DNA of 64,000 nt from Nocardioides scoriae (lineage in GTDB: Bacteria > Actinomycetota > Actinomycetes > Propionibacteriales > Nocardioidaceae), in NCBI RefSeq assembly GCF_900104965.1, contig NZ_LT629757.1:1798001-1862000 (forward strand), written 5' to 3'. Below, piece after piece: positions 44,294 through 52,446 of the stretch. A model generated the notes under the pieces. It saw nothing but the letters and a program-made list of their open reading frames with translations, ran no database searches and was not told where the DNA came from. Position 1 is the first letter of the stretch. Every line of letters starts with the position of its first letter. The translations under genes were made by a program, and so were the position numbers.

Positions 44294-45445
44294 ATGGCCG
44301 AGACCTTCCCCCGCCTCTACACCGCCGAGCACGAGGACTTCCGCAAGACGGCGCGCACCTTCTACGAGCGCGAGGTCGTCCCCCACCACGACCAGTGGGA
44401 GCGCGACGGCATCGTGCCGCGCGAGCTGTGGACCAAGGCCGGCGAGGCCGGCCTGCTGTGCTTCGACGTCCCGGAGGAGTACGACGGGCCGGGCGTGGCC
44501 GACTTCCGCTACAACGTGATCCTCTCCGAGGAGCAGGCCCGGGCCAACGTGAGCGGCCCGGGGTTCTCGGTGCACACCGACATCATCGTCCCCTACCTGA
44601 CCAGCCTGGGCACCGACGAGCAGAAGCGGCGCTGGCTGCCCGGGTGCGTGTCGGGCGAGATCATCACCTCGATCGCGATGACCGAGCCCGTGGCCGGCAG
44701 CGACCTGCAGGGCGTGCGCACCACCGCGGTCGACCAGGGCGACCACTACCTGGTCAACGGCTCGAAGACCTTCATCAGCAACGGCATCAACTCCGACCTG
44801 GTGATCGTGGTGGCGCGCACCGACCCCGACGCCGGCCACAAGGGCATCAGCCTGCTGGTGCTCGAGCGCGGCATGGAGGGCTTCGAGCGCGGCCGCAACC
44901 TCGACAAGATCGGACTCCACGCGCAGGACACCGCCGAGCTGTCGTTCACCGACGTGCGCGTGCCCAAGGAGAACCTCCTCGGCGAGGAGGGCCAGGGCTT
45001 CATCTACCTGATGATGAACCTGCCCCAGGAGCGCCTCATCATCGCGGCGCAGGCGGTGGCGGCGTGCGAGGCGATCGTCGAGATGTGCCTGTCCTACGCC
45101 CGCACCCGCGAGGCGTTCGGCAAGCCCATCGGCAAGTTCCAGCACAACCGCTTCCTGGTCGCCGAGATGGCCACCGAGACCAGGGTCGCGCGGGCCTTCC
45201 TCGAGGACTGCCTGCGCCGCCACATCACCGGCGAGCTGACCGCGGTCGACGCCGCGATGGCGAAGTACTGGACCACCGAGCTGCAGAACAAGCTGGTCAA
45301 CCAGGGCGTCCAGCTCCACGGCGGCTACGGCTACATGATGGAGTTCCCGATCGCCAAGGCCTACCTCGACAGCCGGATCTCGACGATCTACGGCGGCACG
45401 ACCGAGATCCAGAAGGAGATCATCGGGCGCTCGCTGGGCCTGTGA
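44294..45445 (+). CDS. Acyl-CoA dehydrogenase (LCAD/isovaleryl type)
   Basis: A 383-residue FAD-dependent dehydrogenase introducing a 2,3-double bond into an acyl-CoA. Motifs are AMTEPVAGSDLQGVRTTA (flavin/substrate), NGSKTFISNG, LPQERLIIAAQAVAACEAIVEM and QLHGGYGYMMEFPIAKAYLDSRISTIYGGTTEIQKEIIGR. The usual MCAD base in YEGT is Gly here (YGGT), and Glu259 in AACEAIV takes the helix-G position of LCAD/isovaleryl-CoA dehydrogenases, so the enzyme is probably active. ATG 44294 follows GCGAGGA. Single gene, divergent from a MerR regulator; preferred acyl chain unknown. Confidence 0.93.
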   Translation: MAETFPRLYTAEHEDFRKTARTFYEREVVPHHDQWERDGIVPRELWTKAGEAGLLCFDVPEEYDGPGVADFRYNVILSEEQARANVSGPGFSVHTDIIVPYLTSLGTDEQKRRWLPGCVSGEIITSIAMTEPVAGSDLQGVRTTAVDQGDHYLVNGSKTFISNGINSDLVIVVARTDPDAGHKGISLLVLERGMEGFERGRNLDKIGLHAQDTAELSFTDVRVPKENLLGEEGQGFIYLMMNLPQERLIIAAQAVAACEAIVEMCLSYARTREAFGKPIGKFQHNRFLVAEMATETRVARAFLEDCLRRHITGELTAVDAAMAKYWTTELQNKLVNQGVQLHGGYGYMMEFPIAKAYLDSRISTIYGGTTEIQKEIIGRSLGL

Positions 45446-45501
45446 GTCCACGCCTCGACACGGCCGCACCGGTCCAGACCGGGAAAGTCGCGCGATGCGG
45501 G

Positions 45502-45529
45502 TTGTCTTGACGGGCTGGTGGGTTACGCT
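45502..45529 (+). promoter_or_regulatory. Candidate promoter of the sigma-factor gene
   Basis: TTGTCT (45502-45507) and TACGCT (45524-45529) are spaced 16 bases, resembling a housekeeping-type actinobacterial promoter. Transcription starting near 45536 would include the whole structured leader that follows. An alternative reading uses TTGACG (45507-45512) with TATGAC. Confidence 0.4.
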
Positions 45530-45540
45530 GCTATGACGCG

Positions 45541-45646
45541 TTGTCGTATCGACAAAGGGCGTGGGGTTGAAACCAACGACCTGACACCTGGGTGCTCGCA
45601 CCCGCGGACCCTGTCTCCCGTTCGGGAGAGCTAGGTCGGTGGGCGG
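45541..45646 (+). promoter_or_regulatory. Structured 5' leader (candidate RNA switch) of the sigma gene
   Basis: Five complementary pairings occur in 102 bases: TTGTCG/CGACAA (45541-45555), GGTTG/CCAAC (45565-45577), GGGTGC/GCACCC (45590-45603), TCTCCCG/CGGGAGA (45614-45629), and a long-range stem of 45573-45582 with 45633-45642 (nine pairs, one A-G mismatch). The long stem encloses the third and fourth hairpins as a three-way junction and ends four bases before the ATG. Its 5' strand shares CCAAC with the second hairpin, so the two folds exclude each other, a typical on/off arrangement. No known RNA class is recognised. Confidence 0.6.
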
Positions 45647-46708
45647 ATGACCGCCACAGTTCCCTCGTCGTCGGGCCCCCCGCTCACGACGTCTCCTCCT
45701 CGATCCCCCTCCCACGAGGCGCACAGCTTCGACGCCTCCGACGTGGTCGACCTCGTCGACGCCCAGGACGCCGACGCCCAGGACCTCCAGTCCCGGGCGG
45801 CGTCCGAGCAGCAGCTGGACACCCCCGGCTCGGAGCCGACGGCCACCGCGGCCGACGACGTCGACGCCACCCCCGGTGACGGCGCCGGGCCCACACCTGC
45901 GACGTCCGGCCGCAGCAGCCGCATCTCGGCCGCGCGCAGCTCGGCCAGCGCCGCCCGCACCGAGCGCACCCGCGAGCTGTTCACCCGGGCGCTGGAGCCG
46001 ATGTCCGAGGCCGAGCGGCAGGTGCTGCTCGACGAGGTGATCGTGCTGCACCTCGACCTGGCCCACTCCGAGGCCAAGCGCTACCGCTCGCGCGGCGTGC
46101 CCCTCGACGACCTGCAGCAGGTGGCGGCGCTCGCGCTGACGAAGGCCACCAACGGCTACGACGTCACGACCGGCCACAACTTCCTGTCGTACGCCGTGCC
46201 CACCATCCGCGGCGAGCTGCGCAAGCACTTCCGCGACCACGGCTGGATGATCCGGCCGCCGCGCCGCATCCAGGAGCTGCAGGCCCGGATCAACGTCGCC
46301 GACGCCGAGCTGGCCAACGAGCTCGGCCGCTCGCCGCAGCCCCAGGAGATCGCCGACCGGCTCGGCGACGACGTCGAGCAGGTCATCGAGGCGCTCTCCA
46401 GCGACGGGTGCTTCGTGCCGGCCTCCCTCGACCACCCCGCCGGCGGCGACGGCCTCACCAGCCTGGGTGACCTGCTCCCCCTCGACGACCTGGACCACCA
46501 GGCCTCCGAGGCCCGCATGGTGCTCCAGCCCGTGCTCCAGCACCTCTCCGAGCGCGACCGCCAGATCCTCGCGCTGCGGTTCTACGACGGCCTCACCCAG
46601 CGCGAGATCGCCGGCCGCATCGGCGTCACCCAGATGCAGGTGTCACGACTGCTGACCCGGATCCTCGGCCAGCTGCGCAACGACGTCGGCGAGCTCCGGG
46701 ACGAGTAG
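45647..46708 (+). CDS. SigB/SigF/SigG-family RNA polymerase sigma factor
   Basis: A 353-residue group 3 sigma factor. An unusually long, low-complexity acidic/Ser/Ala N-terminus (~100 residues) precedes region 2 (HLDLAHSEAKRYRSRGVPLDDLQQVAALALTKATNGYDVTTGHNFLSYAVPTIRGELRKHFRDHGWMIRPPRRIQEL). Region 3 (ANELGRSPQPQEIADRLGDDVEQVIEAL) and region 4 (LSERDRQILALRFYDGLTQREIAGRIGVTQMQVSRLL) follow. The family directs general stress or developmental genes. No anti-sigma factor gene is adjacent, so control may instead occur at the structured leader just upstream. ATG 45647. Confidence 0.93.
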   Translation: MTATVPSSSGPPLTTSPPRSPSHEAHSFDASDVVDLVDAQDADAQDLQSRAASEQQLDTPGSEPTATAADDVDATPGDGAGPTPATSGRSSRISAARSSASAARTERTRELFTRALEPMSEAERQVLLDEVIVLHLDLAHSEAKRYRSRGVPLDDLQQVAALALTKATNGYDVTTGHNFLSYAVPTIRGELRKHFRDHGWMIRPPRRIQELQARINVADAELANELGRSPQPQEIADRLGDDVEQVIEALSSDGCFVPASLDHPAGGDGLTSLGDLLPLDDLDHQASEARMVLQPVLQHLSERDRQILALRFYDGLTQREIAGRIGVTQMQVSRLLTRILGQLRNDVGELRDE

Positions 46709-46785
46709 CCCGACCCCTTGCCTCCCCTGGCCCCGCGCCGGCACCTGCCGGGCGGGGCCGACGTGTGTTCGGGGGCGGGGAGGGT

Positions 46786-46870
46786 GCTGATTACCCGGAC
46801 GTCCGGGTAATCAGCTACTGGACGTCTGTTGCAACAGACGTCCAGTAGCCGAAAAGGCCGTCCAGTGGCC
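46786..46870. repeat. Composite double-palindrome element, copy 1
   Basis: Two perfect palindromes abut and share two bases: 30 bp at 46786-46815, centred on CCCGGACGTCCGGG, and 36 bp at 46814-46849, centred on GTCTGTTGCAACAGAC. A CCGAAAA spacer and the single arm GTCCAGTGGCC follow. It begins 78 bases after the sigma gene stop. With copy 2 it fills most of the 340-base gap (46709-47048) between the convergent sigma and glpQ genes; the remainder is a degenerate copy of the glpQ 3' end. Confidence 0.85.
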
Positions 46871-46950
46871 GCTGCGGCTGGGGGTCAGGCCAGCCGGGCG
46901 GTTGGTGCCCGCGGGCGCGGGCGCGGCGTACGCCGGGGCCGGGAGCGGCG

Positions 46951-47035
46951 CTGATCACCCGGACGTCCGGGTGATCAGTGACTGGACGTCTGTTGCAACA
47001 GACGTCCAGTCACCGAAAACGACGTCCAGTGGCTG
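46951..47035. repeat. Composite double-palindrome element, copy 2
   Basis: The same architecture as copy 1, offset by 164 bases: a 28-bp palindrome at 46951-46978 and a 36-bp palindrome at 46978-47013, then CGAAAAC and GACGTCCAGTGGC. Where it differs from copy 1, both arms change together (GATTACC/GGTAATC to GATCACC/GGTGATC; GCTA/TAGC to GTGA/TCAC), so pairing is preserved. It ends 14 bases before the glpQ stop. Confidence 0.85.
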
Positions 47036-47048
47036 CTGCGGCGGGGGG

Positions 47049-48032
47049 TCAGGCCAGCTGGGCGGGACGGGCGACGCCCAGGCCGCGGGCGCGGCGTACG
47101 CCGTGGGCGAGCTCGGGGAAGTCCGTCAGCAGGCCGTCGACGCCGAGGCCGAGGAGGCGCTCGACCTCCACGTCGGCGCGGCCGTGGGTGCGGCCCCGAC
47201 CGGGGACCTGGAGGTCGGTGGAGAGGTGGCGGTTCTCGCTGCGCAGGGTCCAGACCAGGACGTCGAGGCCGGCGGCGACCGCCTTGTCGAGGGCGGCGCC
47301 GGGGCCGTCGTAGCGACCCTGCTCGTCGCGCCGCAGCACGTGGTCCTTGTGCAGGCCCACGCCGGTGACGGTGCCGGCGAGCTTGTGCAGCCCGCGCCGG
47401 CGCAGCTTGACGCCGGCGTCCACGAGCTGCACCAGGTCGAGGTCGGCCCGGGCACGCAGCTGCTTGAGCAGGTGGGTCTCGAAGGCCATCACCGTGACGG
47501 GCGACAGCGCCGAGGTCAGGTGGCGCTCGCGCAGCAGGTCGAGCAGCAGCTCGTCGACCGGGAGGCCGAGGCGCGCCTGGTGGGCGCCGTGCTTGAGCTC
47601 GACGTGGAGGCCGAGGCGACGACCGAGGCGGGCCGACTCCTGGGCGCGCAGGTCGAGCAGCTCGGCCAGGGTGAGGATCCCGACCTGGTCGTCGTAGCGC
47701 GCGCTCGTGGGGCGGCGCCGGGGCCAGCGCTCGCGGGCGCGCAGCGTGCGCAGCTCGGCGAGGTCGAAGTCGTGGACGAACCAGCCCGTGACCCGCGCGC
47801 CGTCGACGACCTGCTCGCGCCGCAGGTGGGCGAACTCCGGCCGGTCGGCCACGTCGGTGGTCTTCTCCAGGTCGAGGTCGTGACGGCACACCAGCACGCC
47901 GTCGCGGGTGGCGACCACGTCGGGCTCCACCGAGTCGGCGCCGCTGCGCCACGCGAGGCGGTAGGCCAGCGCCGTGTGCTCGGGGCGGTGACCGCTCGCT
48001 CCGCGGTGGCCGATGACCAGGGGTGAGTCCAC
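47049..48032 (-). CDS. glpQ: Glycerophosphodiester phosphodiesterase family protein
   Basis: A 327-residue cytoplasmic GDPD TIM barrel: VIGHRGASGHRPEHTALAYRLAWRSGADSVEPDVVATRDGVLVCRHDLDLEKTTDVADR contains the catalytic HRG...H and the metal-binding E-x-D and HD. GLHVELKHG, VMAFETHLLKQLR and VDGLLTDFPELAHGV follow. It hydrolyses glycerophosphodiesters to an alcohol and glycerol-3-phosphate. There is no signal peptide. GTG 48032 sits directly before the barrel; the upstream frame overlaps the divergent YbaK gene. Its last ~50 bases are duplicated, in degenerate form, 164 bases downstream. Confidence 0.9.
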   Translation of the reverse strand: MDSPLVIGHRGASGHRPEHTALAYRLAWRSGADSVEPDVVATRDGVLVCRHDLDLEKTTDVADRPEFAHLRREQVVDGARVTGWFVHDFDLAELRTLRARERWPRRRPTSARYDDQVGILTLAELLDLRAQESARLGRRLGLHVELKHGAHQARLGLPVDELLLDLLRERHLTSALSPVTVMAFETHLLKQLRARADLDLVQLVDAGVKLRRRGLHKLAGTVTGVGLHKDHVLRRDEQGRYDGPGAALDKAVAAGLDVLVWTLRSENRHLSTDLQVPGRGRTHGRADVEVERLLGLGVDGLLTDFPELAHGVRRARGLGVARPAQLA

Positions 48033-48104
48033 GCCCCCGAGCGTGCGCGGGCGAGGTGTACGGCCGGTGACGACGGGGAGAACGTCCTCGTTACGGTGCA
48101 GGGC

Positions 48105-48641
48105 GTGCCCGCATCCCTGGACCTCGTCCCCGCCCTGAGCCGCCCCGACCTGCTCGGGCCGCCCGTGGCGCAGGCGCTCGCCGCCTTCGCCCACGCCGAC
48201 CGCGTCCGCGTCGCCGCCATCGACCCCGCGCTGGCCGACACCGCCGCCATGACCGAGGCGTACGCCGTGCCGCTCGCGGCCAGCGCCAACTGCGTGGTCG
48301 TGATGGGCCGCCGCGACGGCCAGGAGCGGATCGCCGCCTGCCTGGTGCGCGCCGACACCCGCGCCGACGTCAACACCGTGGTCAAGCGGCTGCTCGACGT
48401 CCGCAAGGCGTCCTTCCTCGACCACGACCGCGCGGTGGCCGAGACGGGCATGGAGCACGGCGGCATCACGCCCGTCGGCCTGCCCGACGGCTGGCGGCTG
48501 CTGGTCGACGCGCGCGTCGTCGAGATCCCCGACGCGGTCATCGGCAGCGGCATCCGCGGCTCGAAGCTGGCGCTGCCCGGCAGCGTCGTGGCCCAGCTGC
48601 CCGGCGCCGAGGTCGTGGAGGGCCTCGCCCGCGAGGGGTGA
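48105..48641 (+). CDS. YbaK/EbsC-family (aminoacyl-tRNA deacylase-like) protein
   Basis: A 178-residue single-domain protein of the Cys-tRNA(Pro)/prolyl-tRNA editing superfamily: AAMTEAYAVPLAASANCVVVMGRRDGQERIAACLVRADTRADVNTVVKRLLDVRKASFLDHDRAVAETGMEHGGITPVGLP. The invariant Lys region (VRKASF) and the GGITPVGLP loop (about residue 122) are present. It probably hydrolyses misacylated tRNA in trans. GTG 48105 (or 48096) starts it; neither has a clear ribosome site. It is divergent from glpQ and 19 bases before the F420 oxidoreductase gene. Confidence 0.85.
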   Translation: MPASLDLVPALSRPDLLGPPVAQALAAFAHADRVRVAAIDPALADTAAMTEAYAVPLAASANCVVVMGRRDGQERIAACLVRADTRADVNTVVKRLLDVRKASFLDHDRAVAETGMEHGGITPVGLPDGWRLLVDARVVEIPDAVIGSGIRGSKLALPGSVVAQLPGAEVVEGLAREG

Positions 48642-48660
48642 GGCACTAGCCTCACGCCCC

Positions 48661-49692
48661 ATGCAGCTCTCGACGATCCTGTCCTACTCCGGCGACCCCC
48701 GCGCCGCCGCCGACCAGGTGGCCGCGCTCGAGGCGGCGGGCCTGGACACCATCTGGGTCGCCGAGGCCTACGGCTTCGACTCGCCCACCCTGATGGGCTA
48801 CCTCGCGGCGCGCACCGAGCGGGTGCGGATCGGCTCGGCCATCCTCAACGTCTACTCCCGCACGCCGACCCTGCTCGCCCAGACCGCGGCGGGCCTCGAC
48901 AACGTCTCGGGCGGCCGCGCCGTCCTCGGCCTCGGTGCGTCCGGGCCGCAGGTCGTCGAGGGCTGGCACGGCATGCCGTACGACCGCCCCCTGGGCCGCA
49001 CCCGCGAGGCGATCGAGATCGTCCGCTCCGCCCTGCGCCGCGAGGTGGTGCGCCACGACGGCCGCAGCTTCACGCTGCCGCTGCCGGCCGACCAGGGCAC
49101 CGGGCTCGGCAAGCCGCTGAAGATGCTCACCCACCCCGAGCGCAGCAGCGTGCCCGTCTACGTCGCGGCGCTGGGGCCGAGGTCGGTCGAGAGCACCGCC
49201 GAGATCGCCGACGGCTGGCTGCCGTTCCTCTTCAGCCCCGAGGGCGCGGCCGGTGTCTGGGGCGACGCCCTGGCCGCCGGGTTCGCCCGCCGCTCGGCCG
49301 ACCTCGGGCCGCTCCAGGTCGTCGGCGGTGGCCTGGTCGCGGTCGGCGACGACGTCGAGGACCGGCTCGACCTGGCCCGCCCGCACGCCGCGCTCTACAT
49401 CGGCGGCATGGGCGCGAAGGGCAAGAACTTCTACCACCAGCTGGCCTGCCAGTACGGCTTCGAGGCCGAGGCCGACCAGGTCCAGGAGCTGTTCCTGGCC
49501 GGGAAGAAGCGCGAGGCCGAGGCAGCCGTGCCGCGGGCCCTGCTCGAGCAGACCAACCTGGTCGGCCCGGAGGGCCACGTCCGCGAGCGCATCGAGGCCT
49601 ACCGCGAGGCCGGGGTGACCGACCTGCAGGTGCTCCCCGTCGACGAGGACCCCGTGGGGCTGGTGCGCCGGCTCAAGGAGTGGGTGGCCTGA
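48661..49692 (+). CDS. F420-dependent LLM-class oxidoreductase
   Basis: A 343-residue luciferase-like TIM barrel. [98 protein letters not shown] is typical of the F420-binding subgroup (start of the family near methylenetetrahydromethanopterin reductase). [10 protein letters not shown] insertion follows, and a [16 protein letters not shown] helix lies near residue 245. The substrate is unknown. ATG 48661. It is 35 bases upstream of fbiC, the gene for its cofactor's deazaflavin, on the same strand. Confidence 0.9.
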   Translation: MQLSTILSYSGDPRAAADQVAALEAAGLDTIWVAEAYGFDSPTLMGYLAARTERVRIGSAILNVYSRTPTLLAQTAAGLDNVSGGRAVLGLGASGPQVVEGWHGMPYDRPLGRTREAIEIVRSALRREVVRHDGRSFTLPLPADQGTGLGKPLKMLTHPERSSVPVYVAALGPRSVESTAEIADGWLPFLFSPEGAAGVWGDALAAGFARRSADLGPLQVVGGGLVAVGDDVEDRLDLARPHAALYIGGMGAKGKNFYHQLACQYGFEAEADQVQELFLAGKKREAEAAVPRALLEQTNLVGPEGHVRERIEAYREAGVTDLQVLPVDEDPVGLVRRLKEWVA

Positions 49693-49727
49693 CCCTCCGG
49701 GGGTGGCCGCGACTAGCCTGGGAGGCG

Positions 49728-52292
49728 ATGGCAACCCAGCAGTCCGACCCGGCCTCCTCGCCGGCACCGACGCCGCAGCAGCTGCGGCGGGCCCTGGCCC
49801 GCGCCGAGCGCGGGGCTGCGCTCGACCCGGCCGAGGCCACGGTGCTGCTCTCCGCCCGGGGCGACGACCTCGAGCGGCTGTGCGCCGTCGCGGCGCGGGT
49901 GCGCGACGCCGGCCTGGTCGCGGCGGGCCGGCCGGGCGTGGTGACGTACTCCCCCAAGGTCTTCGTGCCCGTCACGCGGCTGTGCCGCGACCGCTGCCAC
50001 TACTGCACCTTCGTCACCACCCCGGGTCACCTCGAGCGCGAGGGCCAGGCGCCGTACCTCTCCCCCGACGAGATCCTCGACATCGCCCGCCGGGGCGCCG
50101 AGCTGGGCTGCGCCGAGGCGCTGTTCACCCTCGGCGACCGGCCCGAGGACCGGTGGCCCGAGGCCCGGACCTGGCTCGACGAGCAGGGCTACGACTCGAC
50201 GCTGGCCTACGTGCGGGCGATGGCCGTGCGGGTGCTGGAGGAGACCGGGCTGCTGCCCCACCTCAACCCCGGGGTGATGTCGTGGGAGGAGATCAACCGG
50301 CTCAAGCCGGTCTCCCCCTCGATGGGGATGATGCTCGAGACCACCTCGCGGCGGCTCTTCGAGACCAAGGGCCTGGCCCACTTTGGCTCGCCCGACAAGG
50401 ACCCCGACGTGCGCCTGCGGGTGCTCGAGGACGCCGGCCGGCTGTCCGTGCCGTTCACGACCGGCGTGCTGGTCGGCATCGGCGAGACCCTGGAGGAGCG
50501 CGCCGACTCGCTGTTCGCCGTACGCCGCGTGGCCCGGCAGTTCGGCCACGTGCAGGAGGTGATCGTCCAGAACTTCCGCGCCAAGCCCGACACCGCGATG
50601 CGCCACCGCGACGACCTGCCGCTCGACGACTACCTCGCCACGCTGGCGGTGGCCCGCGTCGTGCTCGGCCCGCAGGTCCGGCTGCAGGCGCCGCCCAACC
50701 TGGTCGACCTCGCGGAGTGCCGCGCGCTGCTGGGCGCCGGCGTCGACGACTGGGGCGGCGTCTCCCCGCTCACGCCCGACCACGTCAACCCCGAGCGGCC
50801 CTGGCCCAGCCTCGACCGGCTCCGCCAGGTCACCGCCGACTCCGGCTTCGAGCTGCGGGCCCGGCTAACCGTGCACCCGTCGTACGCCCTGACCGGCGAG
50901 CCGTGGATCGACCCCCGGGTCTCGGGCCACGTCGCGGCCCTGGCCGGCGACGACGGCCTGCTCCACGACGACGTCGTCGAGCGGCGTCGGCAGCCGGTCG
51001 GACTGCCCTGGCAGGAGCCGGACGGCGGGTTCGCCCACACCGGCGCCGGCACCGGCCGCATCGACCTGCACGCCTCGGTCGACACCACCGGCCGCTCCGA
51101 GGACCGCCGCTCCGACTTCGACGAGGTCTACGGCGACTGGGAGTCGCTGCGCGAGCAGGCCGGCTCCCCCGTCGCCGCCCCGGCGGGGGCCACCTCCGAC
51201 GGCGTGGCTGCGCTCCGGGCCGCCGAGCGCGACCCGGGCAACCTGTCCGACGAGCACGCGCTGACCCTGATGACCGCCGAGGGCGACCTGCTCGACCAGG
51301 TCTGCCGCCTCGCCGACGACCTGCGCCGCGAGACCGTCGGCGACGACGTCACCTACGTGGTGAACCGCAACATCAACTTCACCAACGTCTGCTACGTCGG
51401 CTGCCGGTTCTGCGCCTTCGCCCAGCGGCGCACCGACGCCGACGCCTACTCGCTCTCGCTCGACCAGGTCGCCGACCGGGCCGAGGAGGCCTGGGGCCTG
51501 GGCGCCACCGAGGTCTGCATGCAGGGCGGCATCGACCCCGAGCTGCCCGGCACGGCGTACTTCGACCTCGCCGCGGCGGTGAAGAAGCGCGTCCCCCAGA
51601 TGCACGTGCACGCCTTCTCGCCCATGGAGATCGTCAACGGCTCCAGCCGCACCGGCCTGTCGTTCGAGGACTTCCTCATCAAGGCCCGCGAGTCCGGCCT
51701 CGACACCATCCCCGGCACCGCCGCCGAGATCCTCGACGACGACGTCCGCTGGGTGCTGACCAAGGGCAAGCTGCCGACCCGCACCTGGATCGACGTCATC
51801 AGCACCGCGCACCGCGTCGGCATCCCGACGACCAGCACGATGATGTACGGCCACGTCGACAACCCCCGCCACTGGGTCAACCACCTGCGCGTGCTCTCGA
51901 GGATCCAGGACGAGTCGCTGGCCGCCGGGGACGTCGGGTTCACCGAGTTCGTGCCGCTGCCGTTCGTGCACACCAGCGCGCCCATCTACCTCGCCGGCGT
52001 CGCGCGCCCCGGACCCTCGCTGCGCGACAACCTCGCCGTCCACGCGATGGCCCGGATCCTGCTCCACGGCCGGATCCGCAACATCCAGACCAGCTGGGTC
52101 AAGCTCGGCACCGACGGCACCCGCGCCATGCTCCGGGCCGGCGCCAACGACCTCGGCGGCACCCTGATGGAGGAGACCATCTCCCGGATGGCCGGTTCCC
52201 AGCACGGCTCCGCCAAGACCGTCGAGGAGCTCGAGGCCATCGGCGCCGGCATCGGGCGGCCCGTGCGGCGGCGCACGACCACCTACGCCTGA
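49728..52292 (+). CDS. fbiC: FO synthase FbiC (fused CofG/CofH)
   Basis: Makes the deazaflavin FO, the chromophore of coenzyme F420, from tyrosine and a flavin pathway intermediate. The 854-residue protein carries two radical SAM domains. The CofG half has CRDRCHYC at about residue 87, with [10 protein letters not shown] and [11 protein letters not shown]; the CofH half has CYVGCRFC at about residue 555, with [25 protein letters not shown] and [13 protein letters not shown]. About 90 residues of variable linker separate them. ATG 49728 follows GGGAGG; the 16-residue upstream extension overlaps the oxidoreductase gene. It is followed by a perfect inverted repeat. Confidence 0.97.
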   Translation: MATQQSDPASSPAPTPQQLRRALARAERGAALDPAEATVLLSARGDDLERLCAVAARVRDAGLVAAGRPGVVTYSPKVFVPVTRLCRDRCHYCTFVTTPGHLEREGQAPYLSPDEILDIARRGAELGCAEALFTLGDRPEDRWPEARTWLDEQGYDSTLAYVRAMAVRVLEETGLLPHLNPGVMSWEEINRLKPVSPSMGMMLETTSRRLFETKGLAHFGSPDKDPDVRLRVLEDAGRLSVPFTTGVLVGIGETLEERADSLFAVRRVARQFGHVQEVIVQNFRAKPDTAMRHRDDLPLDDYLATLAVARVVLGPQVRLQAPPNLVDLAECRALLGAGVDDWGGVSPLTPDHVNPERPWPSLDRLRQVTADSGFELRARLTVHPSYALTGEPWIDPRVSGHVAALAGDDGLLHDDVVERRRQPVGLPWQEPDGGFAHTGAGTGRIDLHASVDTTGRSEDRRSDFDEVYGDWESLREQAGSPVAAPAGATSDGVAALRAAERDPGNLSDEHALTLMTAEGDLLDQVCRLADDLRRETVGDDVTYVVNRNINFTNVCYVGCRFCAFAQRRTDADAYSLSLDQVADRAEEAWGLGATEVCMQGGIDPELPGTAYFDLAAAVKKRVPQMHVHAFSPMEIVNGSSRTGLSFEDFLIKARESGLDTIPGTAAEILDDDVRWVLTKGKLPTRTWIDVISTAHRVGIPTTSTMMYGHVDNPRHWVNHLRVLSRIQDESLAAGDVGFTEFVPLPFVHTSAPIYLAGVARPGPSLRDNLAVHAMARILLHGRIRNIQTSWVKLGTDGTRAMLRAGANDLGGTLMEETISRMAGSQHGSAKTVEELEAIGAGIGRPVRRRTTTYA

Positions 52293-52326
52293 GGGTCGGC
52301 CGGGGTGGGCGTCTCCTGCCCGTGGC

Positions 52327-52393
52327 GGGGTAGTCCGAGACGTTCGGCATCTCGAATCGGACCTTTCACCTGCCGAACGTCTCGGACTACCCC
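52327..52393. terminator. Perfect 23-bp inverted repeat after fbiC
   Basis: Arms 52327-52349 and 52371-52393 are exact complements, starting GGGGTAGTCCGAGACG and ending with its complement, around a 21-base loop. It lies 35 bases after the fbiC stop and just upstream of the xylB promoter. It probably terminates fbiC transcription, but the arm length and perfection exceed ordinary terminators; no flanking target duplication or transposase is visible. Confidence 0.65.
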
Positions 52394-52410
52394 TCCAACC
52401 CCCACCCACG

Positions 52411-52439
52411 CTTGACTTAGTTCAAGACTCGTATAAATT
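52411..52439 (+). promoter_or_regulatory. xylB promoter with overlapping operator
   Basis: TTGACT (52412-52417) and TAAATT (52434-52439), 16 bases apart, form a consensus-like promoter in the most AT-rich stretch of the region. The -35 box overlaps the inverted repeat CTTGA-N6-TCAAG (52411-52426), a probable repressor site, most likely for one of the two ROK proteins nearby. The transcript would start at or within a base or two of the xylB ATG. Confidence 0.65.
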
Positions 52440-52446
52440 ACCGACC

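Noticed and set aside
44294-45445. Acyl-CoA dehydrogenase lacking its catalytic Glu (YGGT instead of YEGT)
   Set aside because: The LCAD/isovaleryl subgroup uses a Glu on helix G, present here as Glu259, so there is no evidence of inactivation.
46786-47035. Repeats between sigma and glpQ genes as a CRISPR array
   Set aside because: Only two units, with internal palindromes of 28-36 bp and no unique spacers or cas genes.
52327-52393. Insertion sequence ends
   Set aside because: The two arms enclose only 21 bases, with no transposase and no target-site duplication seen.
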